Shown piece after piece: positions 30,525 through 42,683 of a stretch of 64,000 nt of DNA; position 1 is the stretch's first letter, and every line of letters starts with the position of its first letter. The translations under genes were made by a program, and so were the position numbers. The stretch comes from Pararge aegeria (lineage: Eukaryota > Arthropoda > Insecta > Lepidoptera > Nymphalidae): positions 16,951,501 through 17,015,500 of the forward strand of contig NC_053196.1 of the NCBI RefSeq assembly GCF_905163445.1. The letters are read 5' to 3'. The notes under the pieces were generated by a model. It ran no database searches, was not told the origin of the DNA, and saw only the letters and a list, made by a program, of their open reading frames with translations.

Positions 30525-32240
30525 AAAGTTTACAAATGTCGTTGTACAACCCTGTTGTTATCGTTTCTGCGAAAGTGTGTTTGTCTTTGATTCGTCTATG
30601 TTCTGATCAACCACAGCTTTTCTTTGTGCACAATTACGTGAAGACCAGTATCTTAATTCCTATTTTCCTAAAAAAACTGTTTGAAGAGTGACCTCAAACA
30701 GTTTTTTTTCCGAAAAACCTATCGGTTACGAGGTTATCGAACAAAAACTGAACGAAGTCTCGAGCTACAGCTATTGTGTTGAAGTATAAAATGATTACTT
30801 CCAAAACAAGAGAGGCTTCAGAATAAACTCACTAAACCTTAGCCTGCATCATCATTTATCATCAAGTGTGATAAATAAACCAAGCGGTAGACTAAATATT
30901 AAAAAAAGATTAAAATTTTCTTGTTATCCCGCTTCAGCGTATTTTTTGGTATTTTTTTTTAAATGCCATTGTTTGTTGAGTACTTGAACCGATAAGAAAA
31001 ATAATATACTCCAAGTATTGAGTACATAAGTGCCTACGAAGACTCACCAGATGAAGCGAACGTAAGCATCAAGTAAATAAGGCTGTGAGCGAAAACTTTA
31101 GAAATAAACGAAGTAGTTGAAAGATATATGAGACGACGGCCTTCCCAAGTGTCCTTATCATCGTAATAATATTGAAACAATTCAATAAATCCGAAAGAGA
31201 GTAGCGCAAGAGATTGCTAATAGATTAATCCAATCAGCCGAGAAGCCGTAAAGCGTCCAACAAAAATTCTATCGACGTTCGCCTCACCAGTCGCCAGCCC
31301 TCGACAAATAGGGTCTGTTAAGCGACCGTTACATCGCCCAATTTGTATTCGGTGTTGGTCTACCTACAGAGTATTTTGCACGTCTCCACTTGGTTACATG
31401 GCCCCATAAGATCCTACATCGCGATGTCGAAGTTTTTACAAACGAGACTAATACACACAACTTCTAAAGCTTAAAGAATGATTTTTAGTTGACAAAATTT
31501 CTTTTTCTTTTATTGGTTGGGTCTCGGTTCCCGTACACAACACCAGCTCGGACGAAGACCTTGCTATTGTTAAGCTTTATTGCATCAGCATAGCTTTCGC
31601 ACAAGTAAGTAGTGAAACTTATCGCGTTAACAAACTTAGCTTTGTAAAGTAAATCTTTCAAACATACATACGAATAACTAAATACTAGTACATAAACTGA
31701 TATGTACAATTGCATCTAACATATGATAAATATTTAGAAAAAAATACTATTAAAAATCGTGTTCAGTTGGAAATATACTTACACTTAACGGCTTCAGGGG
31801 AATGATGAATCCTTTATTTTGACGGTGCAAATTATAACACACCACATTTACTTTGAAACTAGCATTTACTACAAAGTACGTAGCAACTATAGCAACTGGC
31901 ATCGAACCCCTAAATTTGGGCTGACACTGAAAAAATATTTGTTTAATTAAAACCTTCTAAAATATAAAATATCTCATATAATTTTGTAGGTCGGTTAAAC
32001 ATGCGTCGACTTGTTAACTGAATACGTCACGGGGAATGATTGCAGTAGGTCGGTTCGTGTGTCTCGGCTCTCCCTAATTTTTACGCCCCATTTGCTCTCT
32101 CAGCGTGCGAGGCTGGATTTTCCTCAAGGCTCGAGCTGTGCTTCGACCTGGGTTGAGGCCATTGAGATCGGCTCGACGATATGTAACGTAAGACGATTAT
32201 TATGGTAGACTCCTTAGGTCCTTTGGTGTACACGTAATTT
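30525..32240. other. no gene recognised; contains a hairpin and unique GC-balanced blocks
   Basis: 30670-30708 is a perfect 15-bp-armed hairpin. 31140-31440 and 32010-32200 are GC-balanced and apparently unique, possibly conserved non-coding sequence. None has a convincing frame. Confidence 0.35.
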
Positions 32241-32245
32241 CGTAC

Positions 32246-32395
32246 TAGCTGTTGCCCGCATTTTTCGTTTATTTATTATTTTCCTAGGATAATCTATTAC
32301 TAAACTTTGGCGCCTTTCGAATAAAAAAACAAAATCAAAATACGATGCCACAGACACACACACAGACATGTCAAACTTATAAAAGTCAGTCGTTT
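32246..32395 (-). mobile_element. Helitron-like end fragment
   Basis: 'actagctgttgcccgcattt' is the reverse complement of the CTAG-T end seen at 25.9 kb. The other end has 'cacagacatgtcaaacttat'. The interior differs from the 25.5 kb element, so it is a different subfamily with the same end. Confidence 0.6.
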
Positions 32396-32404
32396 TTACG
32401 TATT

Positions 32405-32468
32405 GGGTAGTGACTAGTTACCCTACCGACTAAGACGTGACACTAAGCGACTTAGCGTACAGCAACGT
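32405..32468 (+). mobile_element. SINE family D fragment
   Basis: 'gttaccctaccgactaagac' and 'gtgacactaagcgacttagc' match the family D core. Confidence 0.6.
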
Positions 32469-32624
32469 AAAGTTGATGAAGATTATTTGCCGTTTCGAAT
32501 CCTCGATATGGAGATGAGAGACGGTAGGTCGTAAAATGTAAAATTGCACTCGATTTATTTACTTATCAGAAGTATAGGCGTACGAAGTCATGGGAAATAT
32601 TTTTTTTATGGTTAAAATCGACGG

Positions 32625-32800
32625 ACCAGATGGTAACAGGCGGACTTGATGGTAGGAAAAACCATTGCCATATATAACAGAGCAAAACTTCGCAGGGCTT
32701 GCCAGGAACAAGTCTTGCCTGTAGCATTGACACGATTCTGCTTCACGGCAGAAATAACCTAGGCCCTGGGCGAGGTTTACAAAATGGCTCTTCTACTACT
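32625..32800 (+). mobile_element. repeat family E copy, with internal loss
   Basis: 'acttgatggtaggaaaaacc', 'cagagcaaaacttcgcaggg' and 'ctgcttcacggcagaaataa' match the 48.0 kb copy. Confidence 0.7.
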
Positions 32801-32929
32801 AAAACAGCTAGTATGAAAATAAATTTTATAACATTCATCGTTTTGCGAAAGTTAAGTTGACTCTCGACAGATGAACCGCCTAATGCCGCCCTAACGAGGC
32901 GATTAACAAAAATGTATTCACGAGAAATT

Positions 32930-33205
32930 AAAATTTCCCCTCGATGATGGAGCTGTCGTTGGGGGAGGTTCCCCTCCGCCCCAGCCCCCCCACCCCCGTC
33001 CCATACATCACGAGGGACAAAGGGACAATGAGCTCAATTGTAAATCGGGACAAATGGCGCGTAAAGATAATTACGCTTTTACTTACTGCGTTTCTGCTTA
33101 AAGGGATGCGAGTGGTCGGCCGGGCCCTTCGAATATTGATTCTGCGTCCCGAGCTCATCTTCGAGACGAGCAATCGAGCGTTGTATGCATTCACATGGTA
33201 CTAAA
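32930..33205. other. GC-rich unique block open on both strands
   Basis: 86- to 88-codon frames exist on both strands (32944-33204 plus, 32928-33194 minus), which mainly reflects base composition. No domain is recognised. It may be a conserved non-coding or exon-adjacent block. Confidence 0.25.
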
Positions 33206-33254
33206 GGCCTACCTTTGAAGCGAAAGAAATGAGAGATTGTAATAAAGGAAGCGT

Positions 33255-33558
33255 TATGAAAATTAAGCTTAATATGCAAATAAAATATGCTTTATTTATA
33301 TATTTTTTTCTATTTGCTATTTTTTTTTATTAAGCTTAATTTCTTTATTTGCTACTATTTTTTTATTCTATGTTGACTTTACAATTATTCATTGTAATAA
33401 TTGAAAATCTCCTGAGGATGCTGCGGTTTCGAAGCGAAACGTGCGTAGTGCCAAAGATCTGCTTGATGTGGAATATAAGGATTGAAGAAATTATAAATTA
33501 CACTATACAGATTCTTTTTCTTTTCGCGGAGTATAGCAAATTAAGCTTAATTTTCATA
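33255..33558. mobile_element. 304-bp element with 19-bp perfect terminal inverted repeats
   Basis: TATGAAAATTAAGCTTAAT at 33255-33273 is the exact reverse complement of 33540-33558. The interior includes 'cctgaggatgctgcggtttc' and 'gaagcgaaacgtgcgtagtg', a motif also half-present on the minus strand near 8.68 kb. No transposase. Target duplication not evident. Confidence 0.7.
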
Positions 33559-33612
33559 ATATATCATGGATTTCCGCACAGTAACGCCTGCTTCTATCCA
33601 ATATAAAGGGTG

Positions 33613-33664
33613 GTTCTTTATTACATTACAAGTTAGCCCTTGACTGCAATCTCACCTGCTGGTA
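33613..33664 (-). mobile_element. SINE family D tail fragment
   Basis: 'caagttagcccttgactgca' and 'atctcacctgctggta' are the reverse complement of the family D 3' tail; the rest is missing. Confidence 0.75.
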
Positions 33665-33669
33665 TGAAT

Positions 33670-34685
33670 TTAATATAAGGGCAGAATTTAAAAATCACTA
33701 AGTACCATACGACTTTGGTGTGATGATAAAAGAATTTTCAATCAAAGTTAAAAGTCAGTCAGTCAGGAAAAAAGCTTTTGTAGTCGTAGATTAAATGGCT
33801 TTTATTGAAATGAATGAACAAAACAATTATAATAATTCTTTAGTTGGTAAGTAACTATGACTCATTTATACTATTATATAACAAAATAATTAAATTATGT
33901 ACCTTACATTTTTGTTTGGTCTTACCTTAGAAACAAACCTGGGACTTAGGATTTTATACTACGATTATTGACTTCGACTTCACATTTTATTGTGCGCAAC
34001 GCGGACACCAGTAAGACCGACTGTTTATCGAAAAACACGGCCTTTATTATTGCGCAAATAAATAGCAGTATTCCAGTAATATAATTGATTTAATATGTTA
34101 CTATTGTAAAATATACGCTTGTATTTTAAGGCTGCAACACACCGTTGTTGAACCTCGAGCTGCAAGACAACAAGCCATTGAATATTCTCCACGAACTTTA
34201 ATTGTCTTTACGAGTTCTTTAAGATATTCTATATTTTCCCTATAATTATAATAAAAGCACTGCACACTGCTGCATTTTCGAACTTATTCGCGGATGACAG
34301 AACCACAGACTTGCTATACGTAGCTTCAAGTGCAATGATTAATTTACTAGTATTTGTTGGATATTGTACTCTAGTCCGTCGACTCAGAGCCCAATAGAAT
34401 TGCACAGTTATATTCGTTACTGCTGTCACAGGTGATACGGTGGTGGTGCTTGGTACAAGGGAAGAGCTTCTGTTAAGGTTTTTTTTTGTCGTCTTCTTAA
34501 CTAACTTCAAGAAAGGTTCTGAAATCAACGTGTTTTGTTGTATGCAAGGATGTTGCTCGATTATTTTCTACAATAGCACTATTTATTTGACTTCACAATA
34601 TAACATGCATATACTACAGCAATTAACTAATTTACTTTTGAAGTTCTTGTAAGATGGTGGTGTCGGCAAATCAGAATACAGTGGT
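33670..34685. other. no gene recognised
   Basis: AT-rich. The 99-codon minus-strand frame (34229-34528) has no recognisable domain. Confidence 0.35.
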
Positions 34686-34689
34686 CATC

Positions 34690-34835
34690 CCTCCTTATCC
34701 CGCAGGTACCGTACGCAGCGACTGCGGGAATAACCCTTAGAACGGACAGCAGCGTCCTCTGTGCTGCTACTACAGTCTACAGCGATCACTAACCCGTACC
34801 TTCATTACAGCAGAGGAGTGTTATAGGCTATTCAG
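34690..34835 (-). mobile_element. interspersed repeat family C copy
   Basis: 'gcgactgcgggaataaccct', 'acggacagcagcgtcctctg' and 'ctacagcgatcactaacccg' are the reverse complement of family C. Confidence 0.75.
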
Positions 34836-34839
34836 GATA

Positions 34840-36055
34840 GACAAACATAATATATCCTTTGATAATAGCTTTCTATTTGATGACAAAAAGCACTTGGTTT
34901 TTGTCTATGATGAAAGTGCACGCTACAGTGGAAGGGACATTTTAATAACAACCGTTTAAAATCAAAATCTAAGTCCAATCAATCTAATCGATCGGTGGGG
35001 GCTTCTGGCACCACTTGGATACCTCGTATTTGGCTCGGTTTAAACACAGCTTGCATTTGTCAAATCGCAGACTCTTATGCCTTGTAGCAGCTTAACCTTA
35101 AGCTGGCGCTAAATTGTCAGCGGCAGCGTCGCTGGCGGCAGCGGTGGCGGATTATTTTGACGCACGTCTTTGCACTATTCCGTGCGCTCCTGTACTATGA
35201 TTTAGCCGGATTTTGGTTTAATATTCCTACATAGTGTTGTATTACATCCTGAACTCTGTATTATTTGCTGGTTAAGGAAAAACACTGAACTTACAAAGAA
35301 CTTTGCAATCACAAGAGACTTTTCAAAACGAGATGTCTATTGTAATTTTTAACAAGAGTTAGTAAGTTAGTTAACTCAGCTTACCGAGTGTTTGCATACT
35401 CATTGGTATTGCTTAAGCGCATACAAACTCTTTTCTTCTTTCCAGTTTTTTCCATCTAAGTTAGGCCTTTAAACTGTATTTTTTTGTTCTCACTTGTATC
35501 AGCCGTCATCTTTGTTTTAACTCGCAATTGCCGGTTAAAAAAAAATCAGCTATACCTTGAAAATGTAATTATGAAACGTGTTCATAAATTACTTTCAACT
35601 GTATAATTATTTCTAAACTTGGGCGTTAGGAATAAAAACCACCATTTAACTATTAAAAAAGTTTATTCCAAGAAACGAAAACTTACTCCGAACTTACTCA
35701 ACAAACTGCACGCAACCGAGTTGAAAGCGGAAACTTATACTTTTGGTTTTCCTAAGAAATTATTAACATTTTCGCAGCTTCCAGTGAGAAATGAAGAAAG
35801 GTAATTCAGAAAAATGCGCTTAAAAATTTAGGCACCATAATAACAACTTTTCTTAGCACTTTCTCGAAAGATTTAACAAAATATATATCCGAGAGTTTCT
35901 CTTATAAAAACTCGCTTTTTGGTGCATTTTATTTTTGAATTAGTTTTCAATCACCGACGGAAAAAGGATAGGGTGGTTTTGACTTGTGTATGTGTGTGTG
36001 CATGTACGTGCGCGTGTTCGTTTATGCCCGTATGTTTGTACGTGTGATGAAACGA
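34840..36055. other. no gene recognised
   Basis: Includes a GGCAGC-rich spot (35118-35150) and a GT microsatellite (35984-36002). Nothing coding is supported. Confidence 0.35.
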
Positions 36056-36059
36056 TTTC

Positions 36060-36612
36060 GATTTTGTTTGTTTTGGTTGAAAGATGAATTAGTCGGAAAT
36101 GTTCTTGGATAAACGTGTGATGAAAATGGCGGATTACATGTTTTTCCACAACTACCTCAACATGCATATCAAATGAAAGGGCTTCACTACTAGAATACTA
36201 TAGAGTATTTCAAATGTCAATTCCAAAATGGCCGCCATCACAGAATTGCAAATGATGTTTTTATCCGTGCTTCCAAATGAAATGGCGTGTCTAGTAGAAG
36301 AACACAATATTAAAAGTTATCTCTGCGGTCTACGTTTGCAGAGAAAACGACTCTAACTCTAACAATAGAAAAAAGGTATATAATTTCTCGCAAACTTTAT
36401 TATTATCACCAAGTTTCACTGAACATTAAAATTTGAGATTTTTGTACAATCGAATCAATTAAATCACCGGAACGAGCCCGCAGACTTTGACAATTGAAAT
36501 ACACTTTCAATTCACTGTCATACCTTATAGCTAACTTCGGGCTGCCGATTTTTTGCACACGTATTGTAAAACGTGTAACAAATGCGGACAAAGAAAGCGG
36601 GCAACAGCTAGT
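36060..36612 (+). mobile_element. Helitron-like non-autonomous element (third type)
   Basis: The left part shares 'cttcactactagaatactat' and 'aaaatggccgccatcacaga' with the minus-strand copy at 41.04-41.21 kb. The right end is 'gaaagcgggcaacagctagt', the same CTAG-T end as at 25.9 kb. Whether left and right belong to one element is inferred. Confidence 0.5.
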
Positions 36613-36614
36613 GC

Positions 36615-37660
36615 AAAATAATTTACACTAATATCTTTATCTGAACAAAGCGAGGTCTCCCGGTTTCATAATAATTAAGAAAGCTACATCCAATTTTTCC
36701 GCTGCAGCTCTCAAAGCACTCTACTCGCAGTAAGACAATACAATGCGATACATTGTCCCGCACCTCACATGCAAGCTTTTAGCTAAATAACTACATTTAA
36801 CCGACGATAATATCCCAGCTTCTTCGAATTATAACTATATTTCAGCGGGAAATAGGTCAGCAAGTTGAAACAAAGCTAGAAAAATCCCGGTGGGAAAATA
36901 AATGCAAAATTTATATTATACCGTAACATAGTTCGATTAAGGCTTCGCGCCTATTTGTGATGCCCCAAGCTGAGCTACCTCGACATTCATTGGTGGCTTT
37001 ATCTGAGACAGAATGATGAGAGATGTTTCTTAAAAAGTTCAAAGTTTGTATTAAACGTGAGCCTATAGAAAAGTCCTTTTATGTAAAGGACAATGCAATC
37101 GATAAAAAAAGCTGAAAGGTGTGAATTATTGCTCCTACCAAGCTGCTCTTCTAACAATTTACAATTCACAATTTTCAATGACAATGTGGGATGGTGATAA
37201 CAAAAAAAATACCACCACTGCACCGAAGAGGTCGGCAATACACGTTGCTACTCTGTCCGTCTTCATCCGGTTCGTTTCTCGCAAAATAATCAATAAACTG
37301 TGGTTTGACCCAAGGATTCAAAATACGCACCATGATGTTGAAGTAGCGCGTCTCCGGTGGGCACGCAGCTTTAGACGGTACTGCGAATTGTGATTGCGAA
37401 TTACTTAGCGAAATTACATTGCTTGTTTACTGCTTTTTTAAATAAAGTCTTTTTATCAACGCTTGCATAAACTTTCTATTTTAATGACTTCTAATAATAG
37501 AAGAGTTTTTCAATTGATAACGTTTTTTTATATTCACGACGTTTCTATAGCTCCTTCACATTAAATATATCGGTATTTTATTTTCGATATTACTTATTAA
37601 GGAATATTACTGTATATTATGTATCTGATATTGCTGTATATCTGGTCATAATTGGCCTTA
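36615..37660. other. no gene recognised
   Basis: Mixed composition; nothing supported. Confidence 0.35.
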
Positions 37661-37662
37661 TT

Positions 37663-37976
37663 GATGCTAATATTATAAAAACGCATGTGACAAAGATTGT
37701 TTAATTGTTTGTTTGTATGTTTGTAACACATTTCCGGCAGTGTATTTAATCCAATCAATGTAAGCAAATGATACAGAGATAATATTTTTACTTACGCTTC
37801 CTAGGCTTCTTATAACACCAAAGTTTGCTACTATTTGCTTGCTAAAGATTACTTGCATCCTGGACACGGACACAGAATTCTTGTTTTCTCGTGAATACGG
37901 TTAATTTTTAACGGTTGCCGTAGGATTTATAAAAAGAACAAAAAATCACAAACTGAGTCGCGGGCTGTCTAATAAA
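37663..37976 (+). mobile_element. Helitron-like non-autonomous element
   Basis: Begins 'tgatgctaatattataaaaa', resembling the 25.5 kb start, and ends 'gagtcgcgggctgtctaata'. The interior is AT-rich and encodes nothing. Confidence 0.55.
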
Positions 37977-37979
37977 ATT

Positions 37980-38612
37980 TAAGATCACTTAAATCTAAAA
38001 CATCTTATGAAAAAACAGGCTTATGAATCTTCGGTAGGTCTGTTAGAATTTTTAATTACTCACTTCTATGTAGGCACATATTTTACAGGCTAAAATGTGC
38101 CATGCCACGCATAAAAAGTACTTTGACTCATAAGTATTACCTACTCTCCTTAAACCATTGATTTAAAATGTAACTATATGATACCACTACCACTGCTGTA
38201 CGAGACAATATTAATCCTCGTAATATTAAGAAAAAACTGAAGTCCTTCTTTTTAAGTAACTTATGATCATTTTTATACACAACATGGTAAACTGGCAATA
38301 ATATTCTGTAGTTAACGTACCTAGACTTAATTCTCTGTTAGCATATATTACGAACCTGGGTGGTTTCCTGATGCTAGCTATAAGTATTTTTTAATTTTTT
38401 TGGAAACTTTATGTAAATAAATAATAAATCTATACTTAAAATTGACAAAACAAATGAAACGCGCTCTAGAAATAGATTTACAGCCAGAAGCCCTCAACAA
38501 ACGCTATCGGACTTTATTTTTTTTATGGCCATACCACAAAGACACGTGAATATAATACCACGGTAATTGATCATCCATTATATATGATAGTAGCAGTTAG
38601 TTAAATTGTATC
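37980..38612. other. no gene recognised
   Basis: AT-rich; nothing supported. Confidence 0.35.
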
Positions 38613-38615
38613 TTA

Positions 38616-38774
38616 CATAAAACCAGTGACGTGCACTTCATACATGCACAAAAGCACTGCATACCCTAAAAATTTTATTATAACTCGTAGAGGAGGGGAT
38701 TTTGCTGTTTTATGCAATTTTCCTGATGTATGCATACCCTGGTGAGAAACCCAGTGCACGCCACTGCATAAAAC
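38616..38774. mobile_element. 143-bp hAT-type MITE with an 8-bp target site duplication
   Basis: The element proper is 38624-38766. Termini CAGTGACGTGCACT (38624-38637) and AGTGCACGCCACTG (38753-38766) are inverted repeats with one mismatch, starting CAGTG as in hAT elements. CATAAAAC flanks both sides (38616-38623 and 38767-38774), an exact 8-bp duplication, the length typical of hAT insertion. No transposase, so movement would need an enzyme supplied in trans. Confidence 0.93.
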
Positions 38775-39650
38775 AAATATGTTTTTCGCCCTTTGATGTT
38801 TTTTTCAACTAAAAGCTAACCATCAATATCATATCTAGAATTTTACTAACAACAGTCATCGAAGCGGCGCGCTAAAAATGAAATAAAGATAAAAAGTATT
38901 CGAACGATACATCCCATATCTGTCAATTTTTGAAACAATACAGTCAAAGTGCGCTTCAACAATTCTGAAGCTTGGAAATTTTCAAATTTCGCAAAGCTAT
39001 TTTATACCGTCGAGCTAACACGCGTAGCATACGGGGAGCGGCGACATTTTGAAAAAATAATGGCAACAAAACTTAACATAGCACCGCTAACGGTCTATCA
39101 AAGATGGCTTGCCATCTGTTATATTTTTTGCAGGTCTACTTCAAATAAAAAGTACGTCACGCGAAAGCTTAGGTATTCAATTTAGTTGTAATTAAGGTTT
39201 TAATACACTCTTAGACGTAAAGTCAATCAAGAACTTTAAAATGCTTTGTCCGGACTGACTGACAGACAACCTCCAGCCCAACAATGAACAATGAATAATA
39301 TATTGTTCTGAGAGGCTTAGCGTAGAAATTTGAATTATTGCGAGAATATTCGTGAACTTACGAGAGGTGTACGAAGATTCTTTCTTATATTTATTCTATC
39401 CTATTAAGTTATACGGGGAAAGAAAGTTTGTATGAAAGCCAGTCATTTCACGTCATATCCAAGAAATTTCGAATATGGCCTTTTCGTTAAAAAAATAAGA
39501 AACACGTTTTTCACAGTTTATGAAAATACTATCCCAGAACGTGTGAAAAAGCGAAACTGTATGTAGGTCCGTAATTTTACAAATGATGTGCATAATCTAT
39601 TATTTGCCTTGTTATTTGCTATCTGGAGACGGGCATAAGTAACGGCAAAA
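38775..39650. other. no gene recognised
   Basis: AT-rich unique sequence; a 78-codon frame at 38949-39185 has no recognisable domain. Confidence 0.35.
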
Positions 39651-39654
39651 AGTC

Positions 39655-40165
39655 AATAAATCAATCAATCAAAAATACTTTATTGCACACAAGAAAACAA
39701 CAACAAAGGTACAATTAAATTTGTGTAACAAAGGCGGCCTTATCACTTATAGTGATTTCTTCCAGGCAACCATTATGAGGAATTGGCTCACATATGAATC
39801 CTTATAGCAGTAATTACAAAAACAGTACATATATAAAATAAAATAAAATACTATATGTTAAAATAAATAATACTAAAACTATATATAATAATGTTATCGG
39901 TACAGAAAGTAAATGTGGAATATAATTATCATACTTACAGTGTTAAATAATAATTCTTTAGACGAGTCTTAAAAATACTGTGTGATTTAACGTAGAAGAT
40001 CATTCCACAATTTAACTGCCTTGATAGTAAATGATTCATTGTAACAGTGCGTACGGCTGATTGGCACAATTGAAAGTCCTTATCATAGCTCTCTTATCAT
40101 AGAGAGCACTACGCAGATGTAGTTGCTGTGGTATACTAAAACCACGCTTAAAAAAAAATTAAATT
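39655..40165 (-). mobile_element. C-terminus and 3' end of a non-LTR retrotransposon
   Basis: On the minus strand two frames give 'FTIKAVKLWNDLL' (about 40045-40000) and, after a frameshift, 'HSIFKTRLKNYYLTL' with a stop near 39938. This is the usual end of CR1/Jockey-like ORF2 (AV.LWN.LP...FK..LK.YL). The 3' untranslated region carries the conserved hairpin (39730-39771) and ends with 'gcacacaagaaaacaacaac' and a (TTGA)n tail (read as 'aatcaatcaatc' on plus). Confidence 0.88.
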
Positions 40166-40169
40166 GTAC

Positions 40170-40630
40170 CTGCCAAACAAGATTATATATTTCCTTTATT
40201 TTACCTTTACGCAGAACCTAAATATTACTACAAAAAAGAACATGCAATAATATATTTCCGTGAAATAGTGATTGTAGAAATTATATATTACAAAAATATT
40301 ATCAAAAATGTTTCGGAATGCGAAAGCAAATTCTAGTTTCAATAAAGCAACCCTTAAAGGGCCGCTGCCCGCATTAAGGGACCAGCGGGATTACGGACCC
40401 TTGCGGAGTTATTAAATTTGCCCTTCTACGTAATACGCTTAAGTATTTTGTTAATACTCCATATTACACAATGTTTCTTGAGCTCAGCAAATTTTGGGAA
40501 CTAATTTGGGGATTTCTGTAGCGGCTCTCTTTGGCAGGGATTTTATATTTACAAAATTGTTTATACCCTCCGTGGACGCAGACGGTACATGCCTTAGCGT
40601 TAGAGATTGAGTGTTGTTTGCTGTGATTTT
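40170..40630. other. no gene recognised
   Basis: Contains a GC-rich spot (40345-40420); otherwise AT-rich. Confidence 0.35.
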
Positions 40631-40633
40631 CTT

Positions 40634-40941
40634 TCATCATCCTCATCCACGGCCCACGACAAAGCACAGGTCTCCACCCACAATAAGAAAAGTTAAGGCA
40701 GAAGTCCACTACGCAGTGCAGATTGGTAGACATTTCACGCCTTTGAAAACATTACGGGGAACTCTCAGGAGTGCAGGTTTCCTCACGATGTATTTCTTTG
40801 CCGTTAATGCAAGTGATATTTGATTTAATAAATTAAACACGAAGTTAAAACTTCGAAATTTAGAGGTGTGTGCCGGGGCTCGAACTCGCTCCCTCTGAGA
40901 GTGAGGCCGAACACCTAAAACACTAGGCTATCACTGCTTTG
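40634..40941 (-). mobile_element. SINE family A copy, full length
   Basis: From 'catcatcctcatccacggcc' to the head 'cactaggctatcactgcttt', with the box B region 'gtgccggggctcgaactcgc'. Confidence 0.9.
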
Positions 40942-41034
40942 AATTTTTTTTTTTTCATTGATAATAACATCACAACTTACAAAAAAAGTACATTTATTTC
41001 ATACCCATTATATTAAAGTAAAAAAAATGTAATT

Positions 41035-41210
41035 CGCCATTTCAAGGTGGCGGCCATCCTGGTTTTTAAATTCGTTATAGTTTATAGTATTCTACTAGTC
41101 AAGCACTTTCAATTGATACCCATATTGAGGGAGTTCTAAAAAAATATGTAATCTTGCTATTTCATCAAACTTAGATAAGACCGCTACCGGCTACTTCTTT
41201 TAGAAAAAAA
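41035..41210 (-). mobile_element. fragment of the 36.1 kb Helitron-like family
   Basis: Reverse complement of 'actagtagaatactata', 'gatggccgccacct' and 'tcaatatgggtatcaattga' matches 36.12-36.24 kb. Confidence 0.6.
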
Positions 41211-41239
41211 TAATCTAAATCGACTCATCCGTTCATAGC

Positions 41240-41860
41240 TCCGAAAAGTAAGAGCCAGAATTATTTATAAGTTCTTTAAATTAACGCTTATTTCTTTTTT
41301 ATTAATCTCATTTATATATGGAAACTCAGCGTGGTAATAATAATATAGCTCACTGCAAATGTCCTGCAATATTAAATGCAGCATTTAAGTCGCGGGTAAC
41401 CTAAAAACGAATTATTCTCTTCGCTGGGTCAGGCTGGAGTTTTGTAGGGCATTTTCCTACGGCGCGACATCAAAATGTTACAAAGGCCCTCCGTTTAAAG
41501 GAGACGCTATACGCTACATTCTATTCTGACACAGTAGTGGACCACGGGGTCTTAAATTTGTAACGGGGTTTCATTGTATCATCAAAATGATGTGTGGTTT
41601 TATTAATTATGTTATGTGTATTTTATAGCGGCTATTAATGTGGGTGGAAAAAAATCCGTGGAATTTTGGAGATTGATTCTGTTAACAAATTAGCAAAACT
41701 GGGGCATTTTTGAATATTAACTCTTCGTTTCGTAGTGCATACTTGACTTAGAAGAACGTGAAAAATTAAGAAGACATGGCAATAATTCTCTAAGACATAT
41801 ATTAATGCTGATATAATATTATTATATTAGCACTTCATCATACTTCATTAATGGCAGTCA
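41240..41860. other. no gene recognised
   Basis: AT-rich; nothing supported. Confidence 0.35.
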
Positions 41861-41865
41861 CGTTT

Positions 41866-42058
41866 TTTTTTATTCCACTATGCTTTAGACCTTGACGACA
41901 ATTTATTAGTGTACGCAAGTGATGATGCAGTCTAAAATGGTAGTGGGCTAACTTGTGAGGGGTATGTATTAACATAAGCCATACCCCTAATCGGTTTCTA
42001 CGCTACAGGGGCATGTCTTTGTTGTTAGTATGGTATCTAGCCACGGTCTAGACCAGAC
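41866..42058 (-). mobile_element. SINE family D copy
   Basis: 'gcaagtgatgatgcagtcta', 'ggtagtgggctaacttgtga', 'ccatacccctaatcggtttc' and 'tagccacggtctagaccaga'; minus strand, with decay around the tail. Confidence 0.82.
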
Positions 42059-42429
42059 AAAAACTGTGATAAAAGTGAGATATTATTTCAATTTCTTGAT
42101 CACAAAATCTCCACGGACAATGTCGTGTCTCTTCTGTCTGCATGTGTCACTCGACAAGGCAACAGTTCCGTAGCTGTTAAATTACCTCTACAATGGTTCT
42201 AGAGTGCGTTCCAGTTTCACAACTCAACAAAGTGGGGGTCATATTTTTATAGAAATGTAATCTTTATTCTTCAGGAATTAAAAGCTAAAATTCTTCAGTA
42301 ACGATTAATCTTCCTTGTATTGTATTATTGCAATTTTAGAACCGGAGTGGACATTTTATAACTAAGTAAAGGAGAATTAGGGTTTGGTATATAAATTGAA
42401 AAGTTTTTCAATTATTATGAGCATTTTCG

Positions 42430-42560
42430 GGTTCGATTCCTCGAGGCAATTCGGGGATAAATAATTTCTTAATTTTTCCATGGTTTGATCCGGTTGTAGG
42501 TCTTGACCGTGACTTCATTACCGTACCGACAAAATGTTACGCTAAGCGTTATGATCTCCC
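42430..42560 (+). mobile_element. SINE family D fragment with box B-like sequence
   Basis: 'gggttcgattcctcgaggca' (box B) followed after a gap by 'ccggttgtaggtcttgaccg' and 'cgacaaaatgttacgctaag'. Confidence 0.6.
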
Positions 42561-42683
42561 ATAAGAAGTTATGAATTCAAAAATCTAGATTTTCAAATGC
42601 AATTTAGGACGAATAAAAAAATATATTATGCCCCTAGGTATAGAGACTTTCAGCATAGGATATGCGTCCAAGAATGGATTTAC

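Noticed and set aside
32928..33204. Overlapping 86- and 88-codon frames on both strands
   Set aside because: Mirror frames in a GC-rich block are typical of composition, and no domain is visible.
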